Origin: Clavaria fumosa
Lineage: Eukaryota; Basidiomycota; Agaricomycetes; Agaricales; Clavariaceae
Direction: 5' to 3'
DNA length: 64,000 nucleotides
Assembly: GCA_951802425.1 (NCBI GenBank)
Contig: OX637803.1
Coordinates: forward strand, 1,922,001-1,986,000
The notes below the pieces were generated by a model. That model was not told the DNA's origin. It did not search any database and saw nothing but the letters and a program-made list of their open reading frames with translations. The translations under genes and the position numbers were made by a program. Below are positions 1-11,585 of the stretch, in pieces (position 1 is the first letter of the stretch; the number at the start of each line of letters is the position of its first letter).

Positions 1-45
1 TTGAGTGAGAATTTAAGATGCTTGTCAGCAGTACCAGTGAGTCAT

Positions 46-112
46 TGTTATGGATCTGGTACTGGACATGGATCACCAGGAGTCAGAATGACTCAGACCA
101 TTCCTCAATTAT
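46..112 (-). repeat. LTR end fragment (copia family with TGTTAGGG...CATAACA LTR)
   Basis: The stretch starting TGTTATGGATCTGGTACTGG is the same as the start of the 2-kb LTR at 58010. The similarity resumes around the GAGTCA-AATGACTCAGAC motif and the following CCTCAATT. It is therefore the outer (3' on the minus strand) end of a related LTR, cut short near 112 where the NLR-like remnant begins. Only about 67 bp remain. Confidence 0.6.
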
Positions 113-187
113 ATCTAGAGTTCAGCCTACAGTGTATCCCTGCTCTACCAAAAAGGAGACATGTGAGATTGATCCTGCTGCCCGCAA

Positions 188-975
188 TCAAATAACACTC
201 TGTGTTCCATCTTCGTCCCATTTGTGCACAGAGCCGTCCCTCGAGCCGGACAAGAAAGATGTGCCGTCCGGCGCGCTCACAGCAGGAAGGATGCTGTGAC
301 CAGAATGGCCCTCGTAGCGTGTCACTGGCACGCCAGTCAGCGCGTTGTACACCTCCACGGTCCCGTCTTGGTGCCCAGAGACAATGTGTTTGTCGCGCAG
401 CCAAGACACAGAAGTCACGCCTGACAAGGCGGAGATAGTCCGCAAGCCTGTGTTCCATTCTTCCTCAATGCCACTCAGCACCATCACCCCGTTGGGAAAG
501 CGGTACGTCCCGCAGACCAGCGACTTCCTTGGAGTGGAAGGCAGTACTGTAGCCGGGAATCACGAATGAACTCGAAGGCATTCGAGATAAATTGCTCTGC
601 ATCGATGAACATGCGAACGAGCCAGTTATCGCTGTGGGCCTAGACCTTCTGCAAAGCAAGCCCCGTATAAGTATTCACGAACGAGAGTCGTAGGAGAATA
701 CTCACTTCAAGCCACTCCGTCGCTTTGTGCAGCAGAGGGATTGCACAATCCAAGTGACCAAGAAGGCGCAGCGCCTCTACCCAGAAGATCAGGCCTTCTC
801 GTGCAAAGCGTCGCAGCTCGACCACGAGTGGGTCATCGGGTCTCGTTTCCAAGGTTCGTCGTAAATGTCACGCCCAAAAAGTGCATGCATACTCTAACGC
901 GCCGCCTTTCTTAGGACCGCGCACCTCGTATCCAAGGATGGATTCGTCGAGCCACAGGAAATTCTTGAGTTTCAC
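188..975 (-). pseudogene. NLR-like (NACHT/WD40) gene remnant, 3' part
   Basis: Read on the minus strand, the upstream part holds YACTFWA, HLRRTLETRP and LIFWVEALRLLG. This is the helical stretch that follows the NACHT ATPase in many basidiomycete STAND/NLR proteins. Next comes SRLQYCLPLQ, then two WD40-like blades (HIVSGHQDGTVEVYNALTG and FLSGSRDGSVHKWDEDG) and a stop at 188. The frame is broken by a TGA at 868-870, exactly between FWA and HLRRT where the family has a sense codon. At least one frame change lies near 490-560 between the linker and the blades. The NACHT ATPase itself is not in the window. The gene is probably dead; family assignment rests on recalled motif patterns, not on a search. 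Confidence 0.6.
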
Positions 976-996
976 TAATGATCAACCAACTATCAA

Positions 997-3128
997 TCAC
1001 GGGCTATGATGCAACCGTTGACATACGCACCTTCTTTCTATATCGGCGCGAGTGAGACTAGCGTTGCGAGATATCTCGATAACAGCCAATGAGTCACCCA
1101 CCAAAACGTCAAACCGCATTTTATGATCGTTGAAGCTAGTCTTAACGTAGAAGAAGTGGTCCCTCAAGTCATGAACCCAGAATGAGAGTATATGTGACCT
1201 ACCCGATAACGCTCGACGATGTGTTGGATTTGCTGTACATAATTCTTTATCTGGTCCTGATCTTGGGCAACAACTCGGTGGTGGGGGAGGGATAATAAGG
1301 GTTGGGGGTGGTGCTGGTGCTGGTGTTGGTGGTGGCGGCGGCTGCTTGGTAGGAGACGCCGTCGTCGTCGAGGTCGCCGTCGTCACCCCAGTCGTCCCTG
1401 TCGTGTGTTCGCCCAGCTCACCCGATGCGTAACCGGAGGGCTTGCGACTGTGGCGCTTGCCGCCCTGCCCGTACGCATGATTACCATTAATACTGATATT
1501 GTTGTTGCCGTTGGGGTGCGCAAGCGATGTCGCCGGCTGCTGTGGGTGCTTGGGGTCTACGTCTGGCACGCGCTTGTACACGCGGACCTCGTAGCCCAGT
1601 TCCTCGGCGCTCTCGATGGGCTGATACAGCGGCGACGACGTCACGAGGACGCGTCGGCTGATGCGCCGCCCGCGCTCGAGGATGAGCGCAACGGCAGCGT
1701 GGGACATGTGCCTCTGCTTGTTGTGGTGAGTGTGTAGCGGATGCTTTCGCAGGTAATTAAGGAAACCGATAATAATATTAGAGCTGGAGTGGCCGTGGTT
1801 GGTCAGCCACAGACAAGTGCAGGAGCACTAGAGAGGAAAAAAAACGTACTGATCGATGAAGACGTGGATCAAGGGGTCCGGCGGCTGCGGCGCCGGGGGG
1901 CTAGCGTCGACTTTGGCAGAGCTTACGGGAGAGTTGTCGGCTAGGACGGCAGCAAGAGACGCCGCGTCCTCCGGGAACAGCAAGCGCAACTTGTGCGCGA
2001 GAGTGCGAAGCTGGAGAGTCTGGGGCTCGGCGGGGATCGTGAGTGGTATACGGAGCGATGGCGTGGACCGGCTGCGATGCAGGCCGGAGTCGTCCTCGAC
2101 AGCGGAGGCCGCGGCGCGTTGGCTCTGCTTGTATGCGTGATTGCGCGGGGGTGTCCCCGGGGTCGACTTGTAGGGCATGGCTGAGGGGTTATCGGACGAC
2201 GAAGAGTCGACATCACGGCCCGCGCTGGCTTCTGCGGGTGCGTCCGCCAGCTGGCCACGCACGGTCGAGCGGGGGTGTTGTGGATCGTCGACGACGCAGG
2301 ATGCGCGGCGTCTTGCTCTTCTTCCGGCGGCGCATGCAGCGCGGCTGGACGACGTACCGCCAGGCACTCCCCACGCCCACGGTCCCGCTCTGAGCAGGTA
2401 CGATGGCCGCCGCCGCCGCAGCAGCAGCAGCAGCAGCGGTGGCGTGGGAGGAGGTGGACCGGCCGGTGCGCTGAATGGCGGACTGGGCGCGCTGCGTTGC
2501 GAGGGCGCGCTCGGCGGCGATGAAGTTTAGTGCCTCGTCAAGATAGCCTAGCGACGGCGCCGAGTCGAGCGAGTCGAGCGAGCCAAACGTCGGGTGTGCA
2601 GCGGCGGCATGAGCGTCGGCGTCGGCATCGGCGTCAGGGGGTCCAGACGGCCGGTCGCCAGGGTCGCCCTCCGTGTCCGAGCCCGAGACGGACGACTCCT
2701 CGTCGGACGCGGTGGCGGGTGGGGACGGGGAGTCAGGTGCGGGGTGCGAGTCGGCGGTGTCGTGCGACGAGGTGGAGAGGTTCGCCTGGCGGGACCAGAG
2801 CGAGTCGCAGGAAGGGGCGTGGCTGAATTCAGTGGACGATGGGGAGAGCGGCTCGGACGTGGTGTTCACGAGGGGGACGCCGATGGCCCGCGGAGGCTGG
2901 AGGTAGTTGAGGGTGCGGAAGACTGATGTCCATGAGCCGAGATCAGGCTGTTCTGGGTGAAGAAAAGGATAAGCGATGGCGTGCAACGGAAGAAGCGAGC
3001 TCACCGTCGGAGGTAGGGTCGCTGATAACAGAATAAGAAGAGAAAGGACTGAGGGGAGTTGGGGTAGTGGCGGTTGGACTTGGTGGAGTGGGCTGAACCG
3101 CTGAACTTGGAGAATGAAGCATAATCAT
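997..3128 (-). CDS. NYN (PIN-like nuclease) domain protein, low-complexity, possibly 3'-truncated
   Basis: The ATG is at 3126-3128. A first exon rich in Pro/Ser/Thr ends at a GT near 3003 and joins through CACCCAG to an acidic Ser-rich exon carrying a run of 11 alanines (near 2410-2440, GCN/CAG repeats) and a basic RRRKKSKTPR patch. The domain is visible only after splicing an intron near 1780-1850: FIDHSNIIIGF, then SHAAVALILERGR, RVLVTSSPLYQP and LGYEVRVYKRVPD. These are the first strand with its metal-binding Asp and the middle of a NYN fold. NYN domains are RNases of the PIN superfamily. A Pro-rich stretch follows (about 1260-1330). The second acidic cluster expected downstream (usually around LATGDG) is not seen; instead the frame runs into an unassigned tail (RFDVLVGDSLAVIEISRN) that abuts the NLR remnant. 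The 3' end may be lost or rearranged. Confidence 0.6.
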
Positions 3129-4719
3129 ACAGGTTTGAGATGAATGGCTATTATGAGAGAGGAATTAAAGGGAAAGATTGACGAGCGAGGAGGGAACGTG
3201 TTCGAGGCGTGGACAGCAAGCGAGAACGGAAAGACACCTCTATAACACCCAAAAGCGCCCCCTTGTGCATCACCAGCGGCAGCCGGGCCCTACCCAGGAT
3301 TTAAAGGCGTGGCGAACTGAATGCTGAGACCTGAAGCTGTTGGAATAGGAAAGACGCGTCTGTCGGGATCTGGGAGCCTAGGAATAAACGCTACTATAGA
3401 ATCGACACGAGTATCTGCAATGGATTTGTGCCCTTTCTGAAGGCAGGAAGGGGCCAGGAGAAGGTCGCCATGAGAGTTAATTAAACTCGCTTGCTGATGG
3501 CAGCAAGGGACTAGGACAAGGTGGGCATGGGCATCTCCTGTCATTGCATAAATTTACACACTTGGGGGCGAAGGCAAAGGTGGTCGCTAGGGACCTCGTC
3601 GGTAGCAAGGGCCGCAGCGGGGCAGCGGATCTCCTCGGCACAAGCTTGCATGTGCCAGCATCGTGCGCGAGTTCGCCAAGGCGGTTCGCCTGCACTACAC
3701 GTCTGCTGGTGCTGCCAGGAGGCGGTCACGATCGTCGTTGCCCAAACGGAGCTCGCCGTCTGACTTGCCCACGTCGTCGTCTATTTCACTGCGGTCGTCG
3801 CCATACACCGTCGCTGTCGTTAGAGAACGAAAAATCGCTGGCCGCGTCGATTTACCTGAATATAGGGTTTCCAGCCCTGATGGGAGACTAGGAAGGGGTG
3901 TTCATGCAAGGGAACGCACAGACGTTCGTTGAGCACACACCGTCCGGGGCATGACTTGACGCGGGAAGTGCGAGGAAAAAGAGGCGCGAGGAAGAGGCGC
4001 GAGGAGGGAGAGGGCATATATTCTCTGCCAACGGCTCAAAGAGAAGCAGCGTCGTAAGCGACAGTCCAATTGACGCCGCAAAGCAACGCAAGAGGACGTC
4101 CATCACCCCCGCCAAGGTAGATAGATGAACGCTCTCCGCCGACAATGACAATGACAGCGACCTGGACTTCACCTGAGCATTGCGACCAGTAATCGAAGTT
4201 GAGGTTGAAGTGTAAGCTTTGAGAGGCGCAGTATTGTCGAAAATATCGATTTAGTCGGACGAATGTCGACTCTGGATATGGAGCCCCGCGGGCTTGCCAC
4301 TGTCCCCGCACGCACATTCGCGACGCATTCGCGAATGGTTCTAGCGCTCAAGGGACTCTTCTCAGGTGACGAGCAGGAACCCGGGAATTTGTCGCGCCCG
4401 TGCCCTTTCTGGGTAAAGATCAGGGAAACTGCCTGTCCATCCAGGGGTCAGATGAGAACTGGAGTTGGACGTCTATTGCATCACAGGCAAAGAAATATAT
4501 GTGAGCGTCTAGATACCTTGGCATCCCGTGGCCTATACCTGGCGTCTATGTCTTGTCTGACCCATGGCAGCTTTGCGTAAATTTCTTATCCCCGGAAGCT
4601 GGCGGCCTTCAGACGTGCACGATATATCTCCATGCGTCCTCTCATTGAGTACTCAATTCGCTCAGGGAGCACTATAAACGTCACGGAAAAAGATCTCCCC
4701 ATGTACCTGTATACTCACC
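3129..4719. other. Divergent intergenic region, no gene seen
   Basis: This lies between the NYN gene (-) and the EF-hand gene (+). It holds only short overlapping open frames in all six phases, with no domain and no consistent splice sites. It presumably carries both promoters. A purine-rich GCGAGGAAGAGGCGCGAGGA tract is near 3980-4010. Confidence 0.5.
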
Positions 4720-7700
4720 ATGGGCCCATCGCAAGCCGAACGGCTCACCCAAGCCATCGACTTCAAGGCTATTGAGGCCAAGATAAGCGAGAATACAAGC
4801 AGCGATCGCTCAAAACTCGGTACGTATCCTTTTATCCTGTTGCTAATCGTGCACGTCCTCCGTTGAAGTCATGTGCATCAGACAAACTCATCGCTAGCGG
4901 TCAGGAGAAGCTCGACATAGCTAAATCCGTGATCGACCAAGCGACAGCCAGTGGGTTTTCATCTCGCCTCTCATCCACACCCTATGATGTACATGCATCG
5001 CCAGACGAGGCCTTCAAGGCTGGGAAAGCGCTCATCGAGCCCCTGCTCGCCCCAATAAGGGATGTCCTTGATATCCTTGATATCCTGGCTGAAATACATC
5101 CGGCTATCAAGGTCTGTGACACCTCCTCCATTGCCAGCGAATAGTCCCCGTCATCGCTCTCCAGGTCGTCGCCGGTATCCTGAAAGTAGGCAAGCTCCTC
5201 TGCTCAATCAGCGCACCCGCCGAGACTGCTTTCACCTCAGGTTCTCATCGACCTGGAGTTGACCAGCCAGGACAATGACAAGCGCATCGCCGTTCTGTGG
5301 CACACCATGGTTACACTATGCTCCCCCTCTCCTGAAAGTCGCTGGTGCTGACATGACGCTCGCCAGACGGACCTTCTGTTCGTCCTGTCCTACCTCGACC
5401 CTGTGTTCGCGCAGGACGACAAGCTGAAGGGCATGCTCACGAAACAACTGGAGGCCATTACGGAGACAATGAAGGATTTTGGCAAGTCGAATCTGACTCC
5501 TGTCGAACCTCGCTCACCCAACAAATGACACAGGTAGTTTCTGCAAGTACGTTCGTCGCTTCCTCTTAGTCACGATGAATTCTGAGAGTCAAGGCCAGGC
5601 TGTACTATAGGCACGGAGGCATTGGTAACGCTTGTCCCATCTATGTGCTTCCAAAGCTGACAAATTGGCCCACGCACCCAGTGCGCATGGTCATGTCCTA
5701 CCACTACAAAGAACAGGTCACCCACTTCGCCACGACGTTCACGGACCAGAAGACCGAGCTCAAGTACCTCACGTCGCAGAAGACAGCAGTCACTGTCGTG
5801 GAGATGTCCAGCAAATTTGCGGGCGTCGCCGACGAGGTGCACCAGATCTTCGCGTTCCTTGAGATTAGATCGGAGGGCGAAAAGACGGTGGACGCCCTCG
5901 TTGCCAGGAACGGCGGGCCGGACGTCGTCATGAATGTGCGGAGCCCCCGCTTATTGATGCTTGGCGTGCTGATGTCTATGGCTTACCCCACTCGTGCGCT
6001 TTGCAGAATGAGGCGTTGCTCAAAGAAGTTGCGACGATTGTCGGCGAGGAAGTGACCGGCGCTGTCAAGGCTTCCCTACACACCTTTGAGGCCCAACTTG
6101 CAAAAAATCGGTACAAATTCCCGCTCACACATGTTTCCTTCTTGCAAGTCCTCAATCTGCGTCATCTAGCGCTCAGTACGATCTCGTGATCCAGGCCGCT
6201 GAGGCTCGATTGAAGGCCGAGACGGAGAAATCAACAGGGATGATCCTTGTGAAAGTATGCGGCCTGTTTTTTCCCGCACTTTTGGTTAGTCGCCTGTTCA
6301 GACGCTCGCCTGCAGCTCGACGCTGGCCCACACGATTTGATCGAAGACCCTGACGTCAGGGAGGTATGGAAACGTGAGCAATTTATTACCTATATTGTTG
6401 ATGTTACCCACGAGGTGACTTCCAGAAATGGTACGTCCAACACGGCTTACGCGAGAGGCCAAGCAGGTCTGAGTATCAACATGGCAGGCTTGGAGAGTGA
6501 GCTGTAAACCGCGCCACTTCGTGGATGGTGAGCTCCCATCTCGTATGTGCATAACAAAGGGCGGTTTATTGACTCTTCTCTATTCAGCCATCAACCACCA
6601 TTTTGCGCAAGCCTTTGCGCGACACAAGGTCTTGACACAGGAACAGCACCCAGACAAGTGGACCCTCAAATACCTCACCAAGTTCATATGTGATTCCACC
6701 TTCATTGTGCATTTTGTGCCATGAAAGTGATTTCCATTTGTCCAGTCTACCCTTCTTTGGCGGACGCCATCGATCAAGACGGTAGTGGGTACCTCAGCAT
6801 TCATGAGGTGAACCATTTTACGCGGAGCATGCCTGCTGGATGGACGCTTCCGCAATGGCTGGTCTAGTGAGTAGCTGGTCGATGTCTATATTTGCAATAC
6901 TGAACGTGTGTGCAGTTGGGCCGTCGGGTGGTACCACGATGCCCTGGGGTGAATTGTCGATGCGGACTCATTTAGGTGGACCTCTCGCTGACGGGGGATT
7001 GTTCAGGTTCCAGATCTGGTGTGAGAGTTTCCTTTTGCAAACCCTTCGCCTCGCCAAGTCTGTGCATCCGGAGAACCAGCGCTACGTCAAGCGTTATCGA
7101 CAACAACACCTGCGGAATACGTATCGGATCGTGAATGGCGTACAACGGGCTTGGCTGATTCACTACGGGCTCGACACTGGTTACGAGGCCGAACAGCTCC
7201 GCAAGCTCTGCAGGGAGCGCAGGCGGGACATCATCAAATCCATCAGGGCGAGCCTGGCGCCTTTTAAGTTCGCTATCGAGGACCCGGACGCTGTCGTGGG
7301 TGTAATCGGCACAGAGAAGGTCGAAGTTGTAAGTCTTACTGCGACATAAGGCTGTCAAAATTGACCAACCACCTTAATATTTGGCGCTCTAGTACATCAT
7401 CCCTCTGATCTGCACAATCTTGGAACATCAAAAGAAGGTCCTCACGCTTGCACAGACACAACCCCTTAACGCTGCGGAGTTTGCCGTAATGGACTCCGCA
7501 TTGATGACTGTTCAGTCCTCCTTGGAGGCGCGGTACACCAACATGGTGTTCTCCTGGAGACAGCAGCGTCTCGACCCCGACATCCAGATCGGGACATATT
7601 GCGGTGGAATCATGACGTCGATCATGGCCGATACAAAGGCAGTGCGTGACGCACACTTTTATTCTTTTGATCGTGTTCCCAGGCTGCATTTGACGGCGGG

Positions 7701-8083
7701 ACTCAGTTGGACAAGGATTGGGCGGAGGGTGAGGCGACCGGCGCTGCGGAGGAAGACGATCCCGTATTCTCAGATGACGAGGATGTGGACTTGTGGCGCT
7801 GCGACGAGTCCGCGCTCGATTCGTCCAAAGTCCTCGTGTTTGCACCTCAGCTGGACGAGGATTCTGCGGCTCTTGCCGAGACATTAATGGCTCAGGAAGG
7901 TGTCGTCGATGAAGGACCGGTAGGCAATCACTCGATTGATAATTGTTGCTGTTAATTTCCTGTTCATTCTAGGTTCCAGCTGATGCTGAATCAAATCTAG
8001 ATGACAGAGTCGCGATGATTGAAAAACGCCTCGAGAGCATGGAAGCCCTGTTGCAGGAGCTCCTGGTGCTAGCGAAAAAGTGA
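4720..8083 (+). CDS. EF-hand protein with long helical N-terminal region
   Basis: The start ATG is at 4720 (MGPSQAERLTQAIDFK). About a dozen short GT-AG introns are needed; the last exon ends ELLVLAKK-stop at 8081-8083. The N-terminal two thirds are helical, with segments such as LIEPLLAPIRDVLDILDILA and YHYKEQVTHFATTFTDQKTE, resembling N-terminal regions of fungal STAND-type proteins. A single canonical calcium loop, DQDGSGYLSIHE, is encoded at about 6771-6806, with Asp, Asp, Ser, Tyr, Ser and Glu at positions 1, 3, 5, 7, 9 and 12. A conserved-looking block follows (RFQIWCESFLLQTLRLAKS, YGLDTGYEAEQL), then an acidic stretch (EEDDPVFSDDEDVDLW) and a C-terminal coiled coil (MIEKRLESMEALLQEL). 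It fits a basidiomycete family of EF-hand proteins of unknown role. Exact exon borders are not fixed here. Confidence 0.7.
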
Positions 8084-9107
8084 GATGTGGAGTGAAGCCG
8101 GATGCCTTGTACCTACTTTTGACATCTTCAGGGTATTTTGCATCCTACTTTTGCATGTATGTCTCCGTGGTCAATTTGCTTTTCGCAGAATTTTGCGGTC
8201 CCATCACCAGAGAATAGGGAAAGGGAGAACTACAGGCAAGTCACACTGTCTGGAAAGCCGGTGTTGGGTTGCAAGTCAATCAACCAATAATAATGGGTGG
8301 GCAAGTTTGGTTGTGATCAAATATTCAAGGAGTGGACTGCAAGCCTCCCCCAACCCCGCCTTTGCTGTTGCCTGCCTGCTCTCGTTGCTCCGCCCTCGCC
8401 GTCTCCTCGCCCTTTGATCATTTCTCTACATGCAATCACCTCGATTTAACCATGTGGGCACTGGATCACCCGTCGCTGATTGCAGTCGCCGTGGAGGTGG
8501 AGGCCTTTGAAAAGTGGGAGACGACATGAACCTTCCTCGTGATCTCGCTTCATCCTCCAGATGGCCGTATCCTTATATCGTCGTTCATTCAGTTTGACAA
8601 ACCTCAACACACTGGTCGCCTTCCCAGCATTTTCTCCCCATCGTCAATGGCGTGACAAGCTGGAGTGCAGACCCTATCCGGAAATTCTACGAGACATGGT
8701 CCGACCACGCTCTGTCTTCTCTCACGACATTGGTGGAGTTATGCCGAATAGACGAGCATGTCGAAAATTCTGAGTTCCATATCACACAACTTTCCCAAAG
8801 TCATCGGCCTCTTCGTGCGTGATGACAAAATTGACCTCGTGAATGATGCCTATGCCCTCTCGGATTTTCGCCGACATCTGTCGATAGCACTCACCGCTCT
8901 AACCAGTCTAGAGATCCATTTCAGCATATTGGAAAGGAGCAGATTACTTGGAGTTTATTTAACTCAACAAAAAAGACTAGCCGATCTCTGGGCTAAAGGG
9001 TCCATCAACCTGGTCTTCGCTGCTTTTCCAGATGGAACCTCGCAACAATGAGTGAGACGAGTTTAGGATGAGTGAGCCAAGGTACCTATAGGGAGCACGT
9101 TGTTCAT
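8084..9107 (+). other. Gene-poor stretch, possible small hypothetical gene
   Basis: No recognisable domain is present. Around 8640-8840 a plus-strand frame reads WSADPIRKFYETWSDHALSS and LVELCRIDEHVENSEFHI, which looks protein-like. Neighbouring frames are also open (a 97-codon frame at 8758-9051), and I could not join them into one convincing model. It could be a short hypothetical gene or a gene relic beside the following transposon. Confidence 0.25.
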
Positions 9108-9680
9108 ATTACAGTTGAACATGGCATAACGTATCACGGGTAAACGTATATTTCGGATAACGTATTGATTTTGGGCCCTAACCAAGTTGGTTTGCGGTAA
9201 ATTATACGAAAACTGGCATAACGAATAACGTATGGGGCTGGGCCCCAAAATATACGTTCTTGCGGGCACCCAGGTCCAATTATCATGCGTGATTTGAAAT
9301 GAAAATACTTTTTTTCGGCCTTCCCTTGCAGCGGGCCAGCACCAGATCCCTATGTCTAACAGCTACGATAGACTATCCAGAAAAAATTTGCCAAAAGACA
9401 CTCCTGCAGCTGTGCAGAAGACTAGAAGGGGCATGCTTGGACAGACTTGGTGAGGTAGACAATGCACGGATATTGTCACAAGAGGCCCGACGCCTTCGTG
9501 GGCATTTGCGAAGACGGCAGGTGGCGAAGGCGCAGCAGACGACACTGGACCATTTTTGGAAACCGTCACACATCACACATGTCACGTAATATGTGACACA
9601 TAGGTTACCGTATACCCACGATACCGTATTAGTTTTAGGGTCTGACCGTCGTTATACGTTATGCCATGTTCAACTGTACA
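9108..9680 (+). mobile_element. Short pogo/mariner-like element with 25-bp TIRs
   Basis: Perfect 25-bp inverted ends lie at 9110-9134 and 9654-9678. Both outer ends read TACAGTTGAACATGGCATAA inward, so TA may be the duplicated target and CAGTTGAAC the true terminus. The sequence ATAACGTAT recurs several times inside, mostly near the ends, a subterminal repeat pattern. At 569 bp it is too short for a full transposase and holds one frame of 97 codons, so it is a deletion derivative or MITE-like element. The TA target and CAG start fit the Tc1/mariner-pogo group. Confidence 0.75.
9299..9589 (+). pseudogene. Transposase C-terminal remnant with PCNA-box-like end
   Basis: This frame inside the short inverted-repeat element encodes a basic helical stretch (EARRLRGHLRRRQVAKA) ending QTTLDHFW, close to the C-terminus. 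QTTLDHFW fits the PIP-box consensus Q-x-x-[LIM]-x-x-[FY]-[FYW]. Pogo-type transposases are known to end in a PCNA-binding motif, so this is read as the last exon of a lost pogo-like transposase. It may not be expressed. No DDE residues are present. Confidence 0.5.
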
Positions 9681-9924
9681 ACTAACTACCGTCCGTAACC
9701 TCGGACTCGACGATGCAAAGTCCTGATCTAAACTCTGGATAAGCCCTTTATTTGAAACTCTGAACGTGGTGTTTAGAGAAAGTTCTTGAGTGGGCCGTTT
9801 GTCTGCATTCCGGACGATTAGAAATGTTTGAAGCTCTCTCGAAATTTAACTGTTCTCTGGTTCTAGCCATCATCATTGTGGTACCGCAGGCCGCGGCGGA
9901 CCGTTCAGCTCAACCACAACTATA

Positions 9925-10275
9925 ATGAACGAGCAGCGAACAACGGAGAACGACGACAACGACGGCAGACACACGGTCGAAATCACCATGCTTTACTTTG
10001 CACAAGCCTCCACCGCCACGGGTATAACCTGCGAGACGCTCGCCCTCCCATCCGATCCTGAGTCCCAGGGCTGCGGCGGAGACGGTGCCGGGTTTCCGCT
10101 CTCGTCTCTGCGGGAGGTGCTTGAGCGCCGCTACGCGGACACTGGCTTGAGCGAGGTGCTTGACGCTAGTTCATGGAGCGTCAATGCCGAGATGGTGGAC
10201 GAGGAGGACGTTCGCGAGTTCTGGCTAAGAGGCGGGGACGAGGTTGCTGTGATATGTCCCGTGGCTGGAGGTTGA
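9925..10275 (+). CDS. MOCS2A: Molybdopterin synthase small (sulfur carrier) subunit
   Basis: This is a single-exon frame of 116 residues with the ubiquitin-like MoaD/ThiS pattern: strand VEITMLYFAQAS, helix PLSSLREVLERRYAD, strand WSVNAEMV, strand GGDEVAVICPVAGG. It ends in the diagnostic double glycine, directly before the TGA. In this family the terminal Gly is adenylylated by the MOCS3/Uba4 enzyme, converted to a thiocarboxylate, and donates sulfur to precursor Z while bound to the large subunit, making molybdopterin for nitrate reductase and other molybdoenzymes in the cytosol. An N-terminal extension of about 17 polar residues precedes the core. The large subunit is not in the window. 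Confidence 0.88.
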   Translation: MNEQRTTENDDNDGRHTVEITMLYFAQASTATGITCETLALPSDPESQGCGGDGAGFPLSSLREVLERRYADTGLSEVLDASSWSVNAEMVDEEDVREFWLRGGDEVAVICPVAGG

Positions 10276-10697
10276 TAGCGGGTGAAAGAAAAAATAGTGG
10301 TCTTGTGGGTAAGTTTACTGGAAAACTGGTTTGTGAACCACTGCGCCATCATTATTCATTGCAGACTAGCTAGTTGAGCAGGCGATAACATTATTGGCGT
10401 TTCCTGCCACTCCTCTGGTAACGTCGACGACAAGCAAGGGTGCTTCCTTTAAATCTTACACGCAGTTCCCAATCTTAGTCCTATTCCTGAATTGACTTGG
10501 ACAAGGCTAGGCTTTGATCAAAAGTCTCTATTTCGTGGAAACAGTTCTGTGTATGAATGTTCATCCAATATGTTTCCTATTATAATCTCTCATCACTGAA
10601 TTTACAAAAAGTGGACAGGGAACACCAACCCTTTTCCTAGGTCCGTTCATATATTCGACGGCAGAGTCGGCAAATGAGTCAAAATGATCAAGAGCGC

Positions 10698-11316
10698 CTA
10701 CGCATTGACGTAGAACTCGTATTCCTTGATCATCCAGATTAAAGACGTAGCTGACAAGGTATTAAATCAGAACAGAGGAGTCGAAACGAAGGATCTTACT
10801 GGCCACGATCATAGGCGCCAAAGTTCCACCGCGGAGGTTAGCGGTGCGAAAGATGAAAACTTCGGACGTAAAATGGCTGAACGCGATCAGATACGTGAAC
10901 AACGCCATGTCGTAGACCCTATGTAAAAGATAAGCTTTACGCGTTCATGGAAAGGAAAGAGAGACGCACAGCTTTTCGTTGATATGGTATGCCGCGTAAA
11001 AACGGACGACTGCCGAGGTCAGTGTCCATGTCGCGAACGTCCGTGCTTGCAAAGGTGTCACTGGTGAATTGCAACTAAACATCGCGTCAATTCAGCGATC
11101 AACATGGCACGCGCACCGGATGATGCTGGCACGGCGTTGTATAACTTTCGCGTCAGACGAAGCGTGACAAAGTTCTGCAGCGCGTTAAACACCGCGAACC
11201 CTGTAACGAGTAGCTGCCATTTGGGAAGCCACCCATTTGACTGAGGGAGGTCTGATCACCACCACCACCATACATGAGCAACCAAGGAAGCAGTTTAACA
11301 GCGACGACACGCACAT
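10698..11316 (-). CDS. ERG28: Ergosterol biosynthesis protein 28 (Erg28)
   Basis: Four coding pieces join cleanly on the minus strand: GWLPKWQLLVTGFAVFNALQ plus VTLRLTRKLYNAVPASS; TPLQARTFATWTLTSAVVRF plus YAAYHINEK; YDMALFTYLIAFSHFTSEVF plus RTANLRGG; and SLIWMIKEYEFYVNA-stop at 10698-10700. These match the Erg28 family from first to last. The product is a small ER membrane protein with four membrane segments that tethers the C-4 demethylation enzymes (Erg25, Erg26, Erg27) and Erg6 in sterol synthesis. Length is about 130-140 residues, as usual. Introns have GT-AG ends with phases that preserve the frame. The first exon is uncertain: the ATG at 11314-11316 is one option, joining through CCCTCAG to SNGWLPKW. 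Confidence 0.88.
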
Positions 11317-11585
11317 TGTAACAAGGACTGTAAAGAGAGGAGCATGTCTACAAGCGATGCCACGGTCACCCGAATAAAGCAATCATTGTATTAGTCATCC
11401 ATCCATCACGACCTTCGCACGACCGTCGTGTAGAACGCCGCCGCTGACTGCCGCCGCCGTCTGTCCGCTTTTTTTTTTCTTAGCGGAAAATCTGGGGCAG
11501 CGCGTCGACAACCCTCTAAAATTGTACCGTCCAACTTTTACATTGTTGAGCTCTGGAGCTGCCTCGTTCTCTCGTCGTCAGGGCA

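Noticed and set aside
997..1140. Assigning the tail of the NYN frame (RFDVLVGDSLAVIEIS) to a known domain
   Set aside because: No family recognised; left as unassigned sequence.
2275..2523. Plus-strand frame with a Gln run
   Set aside because: The run is the antisense of the poly-Ala tract in the NYN gene; a CAG/GCN repeat read in the wrong frame.
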